From the NCBI GenBank assembly GCA_030544215.1, contig JARZZO010000003.1:29020379-29084378 (forward strand): a DNA stretch of 64,000 nucleotides, in the 5' to 3' direction. Positions 32,369-44,024 of this stretch are shown here, piece after piece. Both the position numbers and the translations under genes were made by a program. A model generated the notes under the pieces. That model did not search any database and was not told the origin of the DNA. It was given only the letters and a program-made list of their open reading frames with translations. Within the stretch, counting starts at the first letter, position 1, and every line of letters begins with the position of its first letter. Source of the DNA: Zantedeschia hybrid cultivar (Eukaryota; Streptophyta; Magnoliopsida; Alismatales; Araceae).

Positions 32369-33940
32369 TCCCATTAGGATGTGAACGGTACCCGATAACT
32401 CAATTATTCAACCGATCATTAGTTTACATGTCAGTTAATGATTGTGTTTCTAAATCAATACATATAGCAGAATAAGATAATGGATATAATTTTTTTATAA
32501 TCGAATATATGGTACACTGAAGATCTAATTACTGGACGATTTACTACTTTATGAGACAAGTAATAAATAATCTTTCTACTCCGATAACATAACTGATATG
32601 GTTATGGCATCCCTTCCTCCCACCACACAGAGGAATGCTCCAGTAACCCTCCACGTGCCATGCCAACTCTGCCATATGGTGTAGGCAGGGAGTTCCGCCT
32701 CTTTCTTCTTACATATGTTATGTCCCGACTTAACTTATATACATGCAAGTTAAACATGAAATGTTAAAAATGCACACAAATTGCTTAAAAATATATTCTT
32801 AATAAAATATTAAAAATGTACATAAATTGCTTAATTTTTTAAAGAATGTTTAATCTTTGAAAAATCGTAAATTTGTTTGTTGGCCTCCAATTAAGTTCAT
32901 TCTTAATCCATCATAAAGTTCTAATAATTTAATATGATTTCATGAAGATCACTTTTTTCAATCATTTATTGTACTTGATTAAATATTAAAATATGACGAA
33001 TTAGCGTACTAAGGATTAGTCATATTTCTTTGAACAAAATTCTGATTGACTTGATTCTTGAATCAAATCAAAGATCTCATTTTTTTTAAAAAAAATTATA
33101 TGTTTTAACAGTTTTTAACATTTGACTCTTCAAATACATCAGAGATACGAATTATAAGTTAACCAGATTTAAAATATGAATGGTTTTGAAAGATAAACAT
33201 GATTCATGTAAATCATTAAATTGTGTATAATCTTTGTAAAGATCCAAGATAATTATTTTTATGAAAGAAAACTTTATTTATAATTGCCTTCATTTATATC
33301 TTCTGCATTTGATATGTTTAGTCCGTTCTCATCATCAAAATAAACCAACATTAGCCAAATCAGTATGAGAGAGCTGGACATAGATTGAGTTTAGACTTCC
33401 TCTGAAGAGAAAGACTTGCCACATTGCTATTTCAATGATGCAGATGACCTGCCATTCCATCAAGAGAATTGGACAACATGCAGTCATTGTACAATCCTAC
33501 AGGGGATCTATCAGGATTCACCTAGTTTGATCTACCAAGTGGACATGAAACACGCATAGGTGTGCTACATCATCATCACGCGGGGTGTAACAAGTATTTT
33601 TTTTTCTTAAAAGTTAAAATGGACATAAATATATTTTATACCGAATCAAACATGTGAAGACGCTACAAAATGGCATAATCTTTTAAGATTGTATTATTTT
33701 ACATCGAAACAAATAATCCTTAAGATAAATAAAATAACGGATAGAACTACAAGTGATATGACAATTTCTTGCGTGAGTGCATAAGAGAATGCAAGGAATT
33801 TGAAAATAGATATAAAATAGTTTAACTATTCTCGTATTTTTTAAATAAATAACTTACGGGTCCGTTGAAAATTTTTTAGTGGACGGTCGCCCCACGTCAT
33901 GTCATCCGTTCTCCTCCCCTGATTGGCGGAGAGCCAGCCA
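32369..33940. other. AT-rich intergenic DNA upstream of B12D
   Basis: Apart from general AT richness and short homopolymer runs I see nothing to name. The last ~60 bases become GC-rich as the B12D promoter begins. Confidence 0.45.
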
Positions 33941-33960
33941 GCCGTCTTTTATATATATAC
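33919..33960 (+). promoter_or_regulatory. B12D core promoter
   Basis: An inverted CCAAT motif (GATTGGCGG, about 33921-33929) is followed by TTTTATATATATACC, a strong TATA box near 33948-33961. The start codon is about 145 bases further on, leaving a plausible 5' UTR rich in CT, usual for highly expressed plant housekeeping genes. Confidence 0.6.
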
Positions 33961-34101
33961 CCACCGGCGGGTCGCCCTTTCTTTCTTATTCCCCAGAATT
34001 CCTCCTCGTCTGCTCCGCTGCGGCCGGGTCTTCCCCTCCCCCGGTTGCCCTCCGCCTCCATTTCCTTGTTCTTCTCCGATCTCTCTCTCTGTCCCCGTTC
34101 C

Positions 34102-37100
34102 ATGGCTTCCTCCACCGCCAGCAGGTGGCTGAGGCCCGAGGTAACACCCTTCCGTCTCTCTATCTCTCTGTGATCTCCAGTCCGTTTTTTTCCTTCCTTC
34201 TTCCTATCTGGGTCGTCTAATGTTGTGGTTGCGTGTGGGGTTGTGTAGGTGTACCCGCTGTTCGCGGCGGTGGGGGTCGCCGTCGGCATCTGCGGCTTCC
34301 AGCTCGTCCGCAACATCTGCATCAACCCCGAAGTCAGGTCGGTCGGCCGGTTGGGATTTTGATGGTGGTGTTGGGGGGGGGGGGTTGTTCTTGTTTTTTA
34401 ATCCTGTTTCTCTTCCGTTTATTTAGTTTAATGCATCGGTTGTTTGATTGATTTTTCTTTTCTAGATGGTTCGATAGTAGAAAGATCGCTCATGGTATGC
34501 AAGCGTGGACGTGTTTTTATTCTTTTGGTCTTTTAATATTCTCGATCAGGAACCTTTCTGTGATCCTTGGTTGGTACTGGTGTTGTTGTCCTGGATCTTA
34601 TTAATCTTTCCGACATACAAGGAGCCTAGAAGGGGTTTTTCAATGATCTACACTTGTTTGTTTGGCTGGGATAATGACTTTAAAAGCTTAAATCTTATGC
34701 CTTTCTCAAATCTTTCCTCTCAGTTTGTTATAGTGGAGAGATTAATGACTTTCAAAGATCTCTCTCTTTTCCCACCCATTGATTGAGTCATTTTGGATCA
34801 AAATATTTTTTACATGCTTTTTTCCATGAGATTATGACTCATCATTTTTCTTAGAATTCTCTCACTTCTTGCAATGTCAATGGTATATGGAGGTCTGTAT
34901 TTCTTGAAGTCGTTCATGGCATTCTTGTGGTATAGCCATGGAGAACCTTTCTGTGATCCTTGGTTGGTACTGGTGTTGTTGTCCTGGATCTTATTAATCT
35001 TTCCGACATACAAGGAGCCTAGAAGGGGTTTTTCAATGATCTACACTTGTTTGTTTGGCTGGGATAATGACTTTAAAAGCTTAAATCTTATGCCTTTCTC
35101 AAATCTTTCCTCTCAGTTTGTTATAGTGGAGAGATTAATGACTTTCAAAGATCTCTCTCTTTTCCCACCCATTGATTGAGTCATTTTGGATCAAAATATT
35201 TTTTACATGCTTTTTTCCATGAGATTATGACTCATCATTTTTCTTAGAATTCTCTCACTTCTTGCAATGTCAATGGTATATGGAGGTCTGTATTTCTTGA
35301 AGTCGTTCATGGCATTCTTGTGGTATAGCCATGGAGAACCTTTCTGTGATCCTTGGTTGGTACTGGTGTTGTTGTCCTGGATCTTATTAATCTTTCCGAC
35401 ATACAAGGAGCCTAGAAGGGGTTTTTCAATGATCTACACTTGTTTGTTTGGCTGGGATAATGACTTTAAAAGCTTAAATCTTATGCCTTTCTCAAATCTT
35501 TCCTCTCAGTTTGTTATAGTGGAGAGATTAATGACTTTCAAAGATCTCTCTCTTTTCCCACCCATTGATTGAGTCATTTTGGATCAAAATATTTTTTACA
35601 TGCTTTTTTCCATGAGATTATGACTCATCATTTTTCTTAGAATTCTCTCACTTCTTGCAATGTCAATGGTGTATGGAGGTCTGTATTTCTTGAAGTCGTT
35701 CATGGCATTCTTGTGGTATAGCCATGGAGAACCTTTCTGTGATCCTTGGTTGGTACTGGTGTTGTTGTCCTGGATCTTATTAATCTTTCCGACATACAAG
35801 GAGCCTAGAAGGGGTTTTTCAATGATCTACACTTGTTTGTTTGGCTGGGATAATGACTTTAAAAGCTTAAATCTTATGCCTTTCTCAAATCTTTCCTCTC
35901 AGTTTGTTATAGTGGAGAGATTAATGACTTTCAAAGATCTCTCTCTTTTCCCACCCATTGATTGAGTCATTTTGGATCAAAATATTTTTTTCATGCTTTT
36001 TTCCATGAGATTATGACTCATCATTTTTCTTAGAATTCTCTCACTTCTTGCAATGTCAATGGTATATGGAGGTCTGTATTTCTTGAAGTCGTTCATGGCA
36101 TTCTTGTGGTATAGCCATGGAGAACCTTTCTGTGATCCTTGGTTGGTACTGGTGTTGTTGTCCTGGATCTTATTAATCTTTCCGACATACAAGGAGCCTA
36201 GAAGGGGTTTTTCAATGATCTACACTTGTTTGTTTGGCTGGGATAATGACTTTAAAAGCTTAAATCTTATGCCTTTCTCAAATCTTTCCTCTCAGTTTGT
36301 TATAGTGGAGAGATTAATGACTTTCAAAGATCTCTCTCTTTTCCCCCCCATTGATTGAGTCATTTTGGATCAAAATATTTTTTACATGCTTTTTTCCATG
36401 AGATTATGACTCATCATTTTTCTTAGAATTCTCTCACTTCTTGCAATGTCAATGGTATATGGAGGTCTGTATTTCTTGAAGTCGTTCATGGCATTCTTGT
36501 GGTATAGCCATGGAGAAACTTCAGAGAATTGTGTTTTCTTGTGATCAACCATTTGATCTGTATCTAAGGATACTTTCTTATATATGTATGACCAGATTTA
36601 TTCATCATCCATCTCTTATCTGTCCAGTAGGGTGCTATGTCAGAGAACATGTCAACAATGTTTCCTTTTACTCTCTTATGTAATAATGATTCAAGTTTCT
36701 GGAAAACTGAAATAGAATATAGGATTTATATCATATTCAAGTATGTCGTCAGGTGCAGATCTAGCATGGGTAATCCTGATCCTTTAGTTGACATGCATTT
36801 CGATTACTTATTCACATCAAGTTTTATCCTGTAATCGGGTACAAGGGGTTTGAAAATAACATTTTTCCCATTTTCTCTCAAAAAATCAAATTTATAAGAA
36901 AAACAAGACTCTAATCCCTTTCGGCACAACCTTGCTCAATTTTATCAAGAAGTTTCCTGAAAAAATAACAGCCTCCAACCTGTTTTTTCTTTTTGATTTT
37001 TCTTGGATGCTTTGATAGCCTTCCCTGCATCCTCCTCTCCCACCTCCTCTCTTCCTTTTCATCTTCCCCTTTATCTGCCATGCAACACCATGCAATGCTC

Positions 37101-40100
37101 ATCCTCCGGCACACAATTCCCCCATATTGGAACATCCCATACCTCTCTTCCCAAACGACCCTCCCACCCCTCTGGATATGCTGGACTGCAGATCAGCTTC
37201 TGCAGAAATGAACTCCACATCCAGCAGCCGAGAAAGGGAGGGTTGGCAGGGTGACCAGCGGGCTCAAAGATGTTTAGCTAAGTTGACAGTGGCAATGTGG
37301 CAGATCTGATCATCAGTAGCTGGTCCAAGGAGATGAAAAATGGTGAGGGAGAATTGAGAACATCTGCAGCATCACAGGGTTCCTTTTGGGATGGGCTCTG
37401 GTCACACTTCCATTGGAACACCATCAATCCACTGCTCCCGGAAAGAAAAAGAGGGAAGGGTGCTGGGAGGTGGTCTGCTGGGAACACCTGCATTCCTGTT
37501 GCTCCTGCTATTGAAGAAGGGAGAGAGAGCCTATTGTTTCCATCCCGGCACTTTGTTTGTAGGAGAAAAAGGTCGGGAAAACAATTGACGATGACTACAA
37601 TGGTGATGGAGAAAAACACATGTTGAGATGCTCGTGTAGCAGACAAGAAAGCCCGGTCAGTGCTGGTCACTGTAGTTGGATCCACATTGCCATGATCAGG
37701 TATTGATGTTGCCAAGTAACACAAGCCAATGCTCTACAGTGACATCGTTGTGGATGGAGGTAGAATTTTTAAAAATAACTTACAAACATGTTAAGATTGA
37801 GTTTTTAAAACATATAAAATGGTATAAGAAAAAATGATCCCAAACACCCTATGAATCTCTCTGCTGAAGTGAGGTTCCTTTTCTTGAGTCTTTCAGCTAA
37901 TTTTTGAAGCCGTGGATTTTTTACTTGTAGATGACTAGTTAACATCATTACTAATAGCTGTAGACAGCTGTGTGCTAGACTCATCTTGATCATCATTAGC
38001 ATCATAAGATTTTTTGCAGTTTGCATTGTCATATTGAACCTTTCTTTGGATAAAAACAGGGATATGCTTTTCTTTCTGACCGCTTCATCTTTTGCTTTCT
38101 TGCAATGATTGGGTATTATATTGAAAGGCTTGAGTTTACCTACATTATCAAGTTTAAAAACTATCATGTGCAAATGTGAAAAAGAATTAGTTGGTCATAC
38201 TCTGCTTCAGTAGTGACTTACAAGGTCTGTTTAGGCATTTACTGATTTGCAAAATCTGTTTAAGCATGTATTGTGAGCAGTGAACTTGATGCTTTCCAAA
38301 AAGGTGAATGTTACATGGAATGCGTATCAAAGCATCTTCTTTAATGGTTGCCCCTAGGATGAGATCTCCTGCAGAAAAAAAATAGAATGTCTTTTTATGT
38401 TGATTGATTGGGGAATGCTACAATAACTCCATGAATGGCATGAAGGCTCAATCAGTTGGATGAATAGGCTAACCTTGTTTATTTCTGTCAGGACAGAAAT
38501 TTTCCTTTTCCTTTTCCTTTTCTTTTTTAATAAGTCAAAGATAACTTATGCTTGCTTGTCATCTCTAAAGAAGACCTCAGCCTACGTCGGCCTATTTGAT
38601 AGTAGAGGTGTTGGACTCACAATCAATTGGACTAATATGATAACCTTGTTTATCACCGTTGGAATAGAATTTTCCTTTTCATTTTCTTTCTTAATAAATC
38701 GTAGATAACTTATGTTCCCTTGTCATCTCTAAAGGAGACCTCAACCTATTAGATAGTAGAGAGGTTGGAGTTCAGTTAGGTGCGAGTAGTTGAACTTTGA
38801 CCAAGTGCTATCTTTTGGTTTTTAGTTTTCAGTACCTACAATCTTTCAATTTTTCCTATAAGCCCCTGCAATATTCCTATTTATCTAAAATCCCCCCATA
38901 ATCTTTTAACCCTCATGAACAAAAGAAATAGAATATTAATATGAAAGTATGGTATATGGAAGGAATACTGTGAAGATTTCTTGGTCTTGTTTTTTTTGGA
39001 TGATTTTTAACCTGAGAGGCTTTTTTGTGAGGGCTAAAGGATTGTGGGGGGCTTTCTAAATATGAAGATTGCGGGGGTGTGTATGGAACAATGATAGGTT
39101 GCAGAGACTGATTTTTTTTTTTTTTTTTAAACAGCCTTTAAATTTTCGGCTGAGTTCTAAGATTATTATTCTCTGTGACCTAGGATTAGTTTTGCACAAC
39201 AGAGCAAATCAACAATGCAAGCATGCACGTGAAATTTAACCTGAATTTTGCTTTGGAAGCCTACTGCCAACTTGGCACGATCACATCACAACTACTTTGA
39301 ATGGTATTATACAACAAACAGGGTATACGGATCAGTATTACTGAAATTTGATAATTTAGTCTTTTACAATTAACTGAAACAGCTGGTGTCTTTTGGAAGT
39401 AGAGTCCCATGATAAACGAAGTGATCTATGCTATTTCTCTTATTTGTTTTTACATTTCTAAACATAAAACTTGCTTTCTTTCTGTTTGAAATGTTGGAGA
39501 AATGAGGGAAAGGTATGAAATCTGTCTATGCTCCATCTTTTCCACTCTTTTCCGACAAATATTTTTCCAGAAGAAAGTGTAAATAATGTTGCCCCTGCAT
39601 TTAATAGATTTTGGACTTCCATAGGTTCTCGTCTCTGTTCTGATCCCACAAAGGAATATGGGGATAATATTATCAGAACAGCTCGTATCTTCTACTTTAG
39701 ACTCAGATAATTCAAACAAAATATGATCTGTATTTTTCGGTCAAACTGGAACTTTTGTAAAAGAATATCTGGTTAAAGCTGGCATTAATCATCCTTCAAC
39801 AATTTTAGAAGCCTCATAACCTCAGATGCAACTTTTCTTTGGATCTGCAATGCTAAGGTTTGTTATTCATTTACTCAGTATCAGTGGTTCAGGTTCCTTA
39901 GTACCTTGATCAGCAAATAATGCTTGAGTTGGAGTCTGTGGATAAAGGCCTTTGTGAGTTTGTTCATGTATGAGCATCTTCAATTTGTGTGTAAGAAAGA
40001 GGGTTCAGAAGATTATTGACAGCTGGTCTGATGAGTTTGAAGATACAGGATTCTGGGTGTTGAGATGGAAGCTGATGTCGGCCAGCATCGTAGAACTTAG

Positions 40101-40991
40101 AAGCTCTTAGAGTGAGGTAACCAGGTCTCCAACAAAGAGAAAATTGAAATGGAGAGAGCTGGAAAATCATCTAGGCGATGTTCCAGGAGGAACTCAAGTT
40201 TTTCTGGATGTCAGTTCAAGAAGCAGAGGAGCTTGGGGTTTGTGATGCAAATGAGTGCTATGGATGTTCTGTTGTTTATTTTCTTTGTATTGTTTTATAT
40301 ATTTCAAGTCTGTTTCGGTCTTAGAGTGGGTTTGACTATGCTTTAGTTTTGTAGGGTCTTTTGAGTGTCTTTGACGATGGATTGGGATCTTCATGGGTAG
40401 TCAGTAGTGACTGTTTGAGAATCCATCTTTGTTCGCTTGGTGTTTGTAGTTGGATACTGAGGTCTGTTATTTAATAGCATTGGAAGTACCACCCACCCTC
40501 TTCTCAAAAGGAGCCTCAGAATTCCTAAAAAAATTTGAAGCAACGGCAGGAACATCAGCTCCATGCTTGTATGTTGACCTATCTTTTCTTAGCAGCTGCC
40601 TACCTTCCGGTGGAAGTGAGATGATATTTATTCTGTGAAATATCTTTCACTTTTCATGGGAGAAGCTGGGATCACCTAACATGCATTGTATGGGTCCTCT
40701 TTTTCTTTTGGGGGGAGGGTGATGTTTTGCGGTCTGTTAATTTTTTGGAATTTGTTTTATTCTTTGTTTTTGTTTGAAGACACCTGATTTTTCTTTTTGC
40801 ATGTTTTAACACTTGTTGTTTTCTTATGCCATCACATTATCAGAGTGACCAAGGAACGAAGGGCTGCTGGCGTGTTGGAAAACTTTGCGGAGGGCGAAAG
40901 ATATGCAGAGCATAGTCTCAGGAAGTTTGTTCGTAATAAAATCCCTGAGATCATGCCATCCATCAACCGATTCTTCACTGACCCCAAGTGA
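34102..40991 (+). CDS. B12D: B12D protein, complex I MLRQ-subunit family
   Basis: Three exons with GT-AG borders: 34102-34140, 34249-34337 and 40844-40991. They join to 91 residues, the usual length of this plant family. The N-terminus reads WLRPEVYPLFAAVGVAVG; one transmembrane helix spans about residues 15-35. RNICINPEVR follows, then the conserved charged tail with ENFAEGERYAEH and FVRNKIPEIMPSINRFF. The family is annotated as NADH-ubiquinone reductase MLRQ subunit (B12D domain), a small single-pass protein of the inner mitochondrial membrane; plant B12D genes are known from seeds and germination. The ATG follows a TATA box by about 145 bases and has a good context (CCATGG). The second intron is unusually large at 6.5 kb and holds a tandem array. 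Confidence in the gene is high. Confidence 0.95.
34551..36517 (+). repeat. Five tandem copies of a 393-bp unit in B12D intron 2
   Basis: Units start at 34551, 34944, 35337, 35730 and 36123 (AACCTTTCTGTGATCCTTGG); only AA of a sixth unit is present before the sequence diverges. Copies are almost identical: I saw single-base changes such as GGTGTATGG in the third copy and TTTTTTTCATG late in the fourth. Each unit contains an open frame of about 100 codons that closes before the unit ends. I treat the frame as incidental because nothing in it resembles a known protein. Confidence 0.95.
36518..38449. other. Unassigned part of B12D intron 2
   Basis: No element could be delimited. A GC-richer block at about 36990-37720 has frames open on both strands (longest 148 codons on the minus strand) but no recognisable protein. 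It might be captured or decayed coding sequence. Confidence 0.4.
38450..38780 (+). repeat. Two-copy direct repeat, ~171 bp, diverged
   Basis: Copy one begins AATCAGTTGGATGAATAGG at 38450 and copy two AATCAATTGGACTAATATG at 38621. Both continue with AACCTTGTTTAT, a TTTTCCTTTTC tract, ATAACTTATG, TTGTCATCTCTAAAG and CTATTxGATAGTAGAG. Several small indels separate them, so the duplication is old. Confidence 0.75.
38830..39110. mobile_element. Fold-back / MITE-like element, ~80-bp inverted arms
   Basis: The left arm begins CAGTACCTACAATCTTTC; the reverse complement of the right arm begins CAGTCTCTGCAACCTATC. Further in, CCCCTGCAATATTC pairs with the counterpart of GAAGATTGCGGGGG, and TCCCCCCATAATC with that of GATTGTGGGGGGC. 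Total 281 bp, no coding. T-runs on both sides hide any target duplication. Confidence 0.62.
39111..40843. other. Remainder of B12D intron 2
   Basis: A T-tract at 39111-39128 is followed by mixed sequence without a recognisable gene or element. The intron ends with a pyrimidine-rich stretch and ATTATCAG at 40843. Confidence 0.5.
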
Positions 40992-42224
40992 CCTTCCCCA
41001 ACAATGAGAAATTTGGCTCTGGAATGCTCAAGCATATTATTCTTCTATTTAGACATTTCATTTGAATTGTGAAAAATAACAACATTTTGTTGGTCAGTTA
41101 CATTAACCATGTATCATGCATGAATAAGATTTAACTCTGGGACATTGAAGAATATGATCATTTGTTTGAATACCATCTATATGAATTTTTGATACCTGTT
41201 GTAACATGGCTCAATGGCTTTGGAGGGTCACCTTAGGAATGCTTTGTTTTGTACTCTTTTGAAACTGAGTTCATAGTTTCACGGCACGTCATGGTATGGA
41301 TATTGCATTGTTGCTCATGATGCAGATGTCGAAAATGCTTTAGGAAGTAGGAGAGTGAAAAATTGGTCTCTTTTATAGCATTTAAGCACCATTATATATT
41401 GCATGTGTGCAAGATGAAAAAGAAACATTTATTTAGCTCAAATTGTTCTTTTTCATAATGAAAGAAGTTGGCCATCCATCAACAAGTTGGATTGGGTGTT
41501 CGCAAACTTCTTTCTGAAGCTATTCACTATTAAAGTTTATTTTAATTTTTCTAGAGATGCAATGGGACAACTTTGTGGTATGTCTGGCAAACTTTGAATA
41601 ATTTTTAAAGATGAAATTTTCAACTTTGTGGTATGTGTATAGATTCTATTTTTTTTAGTCAACATTGAAATATATAGTACCATAATTGTAGTTTGTTCTC
41701 CGACATACAATTAATATCTGCTATTAAATTTTATTCCGAGAGTTGATTTTAAGTGACAGCTTTGGTAAAGATAATCTCAACTACAATAGTTTGTACTATA
41801 TTATAGAATTTATTTTGGTGTGATGTAGATGGATTGTTATTAGATTTTATATTTTTGCATGATGAGATAAGTTTAAATTTAAATTTGTTTTTACCTCTCT
41901 TGAATAATAGCTGTCTTTTAATTTAACTTTAATTTTATGTAAACTTAAAGGTTAGTCCATATTTCCAATTTAAATTTCATAATGCCTCACTATAATTGCT
42001 AACTATTCGGTAATCTAGGGATAGTTGCTTATTTATATTACAAGCCACTTCGTAGATACAATATTTTCTGATGGTTAACGGACAATGGTCGATCACAAAT
42101 AGTCTACCATCCATGCCATATTCATCTGATTGATATCCTTAGAGAAAATGCTGATGATCGGTTTCCTGGCATGGTTTGGTGAAGGAAAAGTAGATGCACA
42201 GGAAGTGGAAAAATAGCGACATAT
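40992..42224. other. B12D 3' UTR and downstream intergenic DNA
   Basis: The first 200-350 bases should include the 3' UTR; an AATAAG-like signal (GAATAAGA, about 41121) is a candidate. Beyond that I see only AT-rich spacer. Confidence 0.45.
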
Positions 42225-42524
42225 GGGCCGTGTTTGGTGCAGCTTTCATTTGGAAGCAGTTTTGTTTTTTTATATAGTTATTTTTTATGGAAGTCATTGG
42301 ATCTTAAAAGTTATTTATGTGATATTTTCCTTGTGTTTTGACTTCCAACTAAAAAGCTACAAGGGGGGAACTTCCAAGATTAGAGAAAAAATGAAGTCAC
42401 GAGAGAGTTAACTTTTGTAACAAATCAAAATTAATTATAATCTCTCTCTCTCTCTCAACTCATTATATGTAAGAAGTAAAAGTCAAAAGTAACTTCAAAT
42501 AGAAGTTTTGCCAAACACATCCAT
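42225..42524. mobile_element. MITE-like element with GGGCCGTGTTTGG end
   Basis: The left end is GGGCCGTGTTTGGTGCAG; the reverse complement of the right end reads ATGGATGTGTTTGGCAAAAC. The arms remain alignable for about 32 bases (TTTCATTTGGAAG against TTCTATTTGAAG). Such GTGTTTGG ends are common among plant MITEs. A (CT)n tract lies inside (about 42441-42456). No clean target duplication was found, so the family is uncertain. Confidence 0.62.
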
Positions 42525-43787
42525 AGTGTTTCAGGCGGGAAAAGTGTTGATTTGCTTTGCTTTCACAACGAATTATGAAAGATTGGACTCCTCAAAAAAA
42601 TAGAAAAAATTCAACTAAATGTTTTACATTTTTTTTTATTTCAAAAAAAAAAAGGACTGAAAGGAATCTAAAAAATCATAATCTAACACTATTAATATGG
42701 TGATCCTTAGTTTCTAGTCCCGTATTAATAGGTGCCTTAAGGTATCATTTCCAGGGGAGTTTAACAGACCTTGGTCATCCTTAAACCTGATACAAGCCAC
42801 GTGTGAAAGGCGTTTTATTTGACTTGCAGTGAAGGAACATCCCTAGAATGATGTCGTCCTTAGTTTAGGCTTTACTTGTGGCCCTTATTGATGATGACAT
42901 CATTTTTGTCATGATGGCAATTGGAGTAGTGCATATACTTAAAGATCTCTTGGACAGTGTTTGGCAACCCCTGTTGGGGTGATTCCAGTCGTTGGGCCTC
43001 TTCCCTGAAACATGTAAACAATCTTATGCTTAACCTTAGTAAAAAGGGTAAAAGGTCATATCTTATTAAAAGACAAAGGAAAAACTAGAGGTGATACAAC
43101 ATGCAAACATGTTAATGTAAATAAGTATAAACAAATGAATCTTTCAACACAGATGCATTTTTTCTTGAACATTTTTGGAATATTTTATTTTGTTTGATTT
43201 TGATTTTTTGAGATTCTTAAAATATTCATTTTGTTGTGGGTTTTATGTTACACACTTTTCGAGAAACTTTTCTTTGATTCTCTATTTTCTGAAAATTTTG
43301 AGTAGGAAAGGGTTCCACGCAAGAGTGTTGCGCCATCTTTTTCTCTTGTTGTTGAATGCAAAGGAAATCACAAAGCTGCCACGCAAGAATCGCTTACTAG
43401 AGAAATCGAGACACTTTTTCTTGTTAATTATTAGGCAGTTTTTGGAGAACTCTGTTTAAAAAGAAATGCAAAATTCTCAAGATTATTTTTCTAGCAAGTG
43501 GTATATATTTTCATAACTAAAATCGGAATAAAAAATCTCACTTGAGAAGCTTAGGGGAAGTAATCTTAGGGGAAGGATTTTACAAGAGATCAACTCCCAC
43601 ATATATGGGCATCTAAAAGAGAGGTTGGGGAAGACTAAGAGGGATAGGATAGTTAATTCGCTGAAAAATCAAGTGGCATCCTTTCAACAGTCAACTCTTT
43701 GCTGATTTCCAGAAGAGGGTTTGTGAAGAGAGAGAAGATCTCTCTTTCAACTAGTCGGATGATGACAACTTCTGAAATGGTTATAGG
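42525..43787. other. AT-rich intergenic DNA
   Basis: No gene or delimitable element was seen; only A- and T-rich runs and short frames without recognisable protein content. Confidence 0.4.
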
Positions 43788-43795
43788 GCTTCGAG

Positions 43796-44016
43796 CAGTG
43801 GCGGATCTAGGCTTTCTCAATGGAGTTCTATGATTTCACTGGATTTTAAAGATTTAAGCAGACTCACTATAATTAGTCTATTAGAGTGACTACCCTCCTG
43901 ATTTCAGTCCATTAGAGTGAGTAACCTCACTAGTCTATTAATTTCGATTTAATAAAATGATCCCACGAATCTACTGTTCGAATGACTCCATTGACAAAAC
44001 TTTTACATCACCGCTG
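43796..44016. mobile_element. hAT-type MITE, 221 bp, perfect 8-bp target duplication
   Basis: The left end is CAGTGGCGGATCTAGG; the reverse complement of the right end is CAGCGGTGATGTAAAA. GCTTCGAG flanks both sides exactly (43788-43795 and 44017-44024). CAGTGGCGG-type ends with an 8-bp duplication fit small non-autonomous hAT elements. Confidence 0.85.
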
Positions 44017-44024
44017 GCTTCGAG

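Noticed and set aside
34810..36192. Array in B12D intron considered as a CRISPR-like or centromeric satellite
   Set aside because: Units are direct, adjacent and without spacers, only five copies are present, and the context is an intron in a nuclear gene.
34874..36358. A repeated ~101-codon frame in the 393-bp array as a possible protein family
   Set aside because: It is intronic, closes in every unit, has no recognisable domain, and its sequence identity simply follows the DNA repeats.
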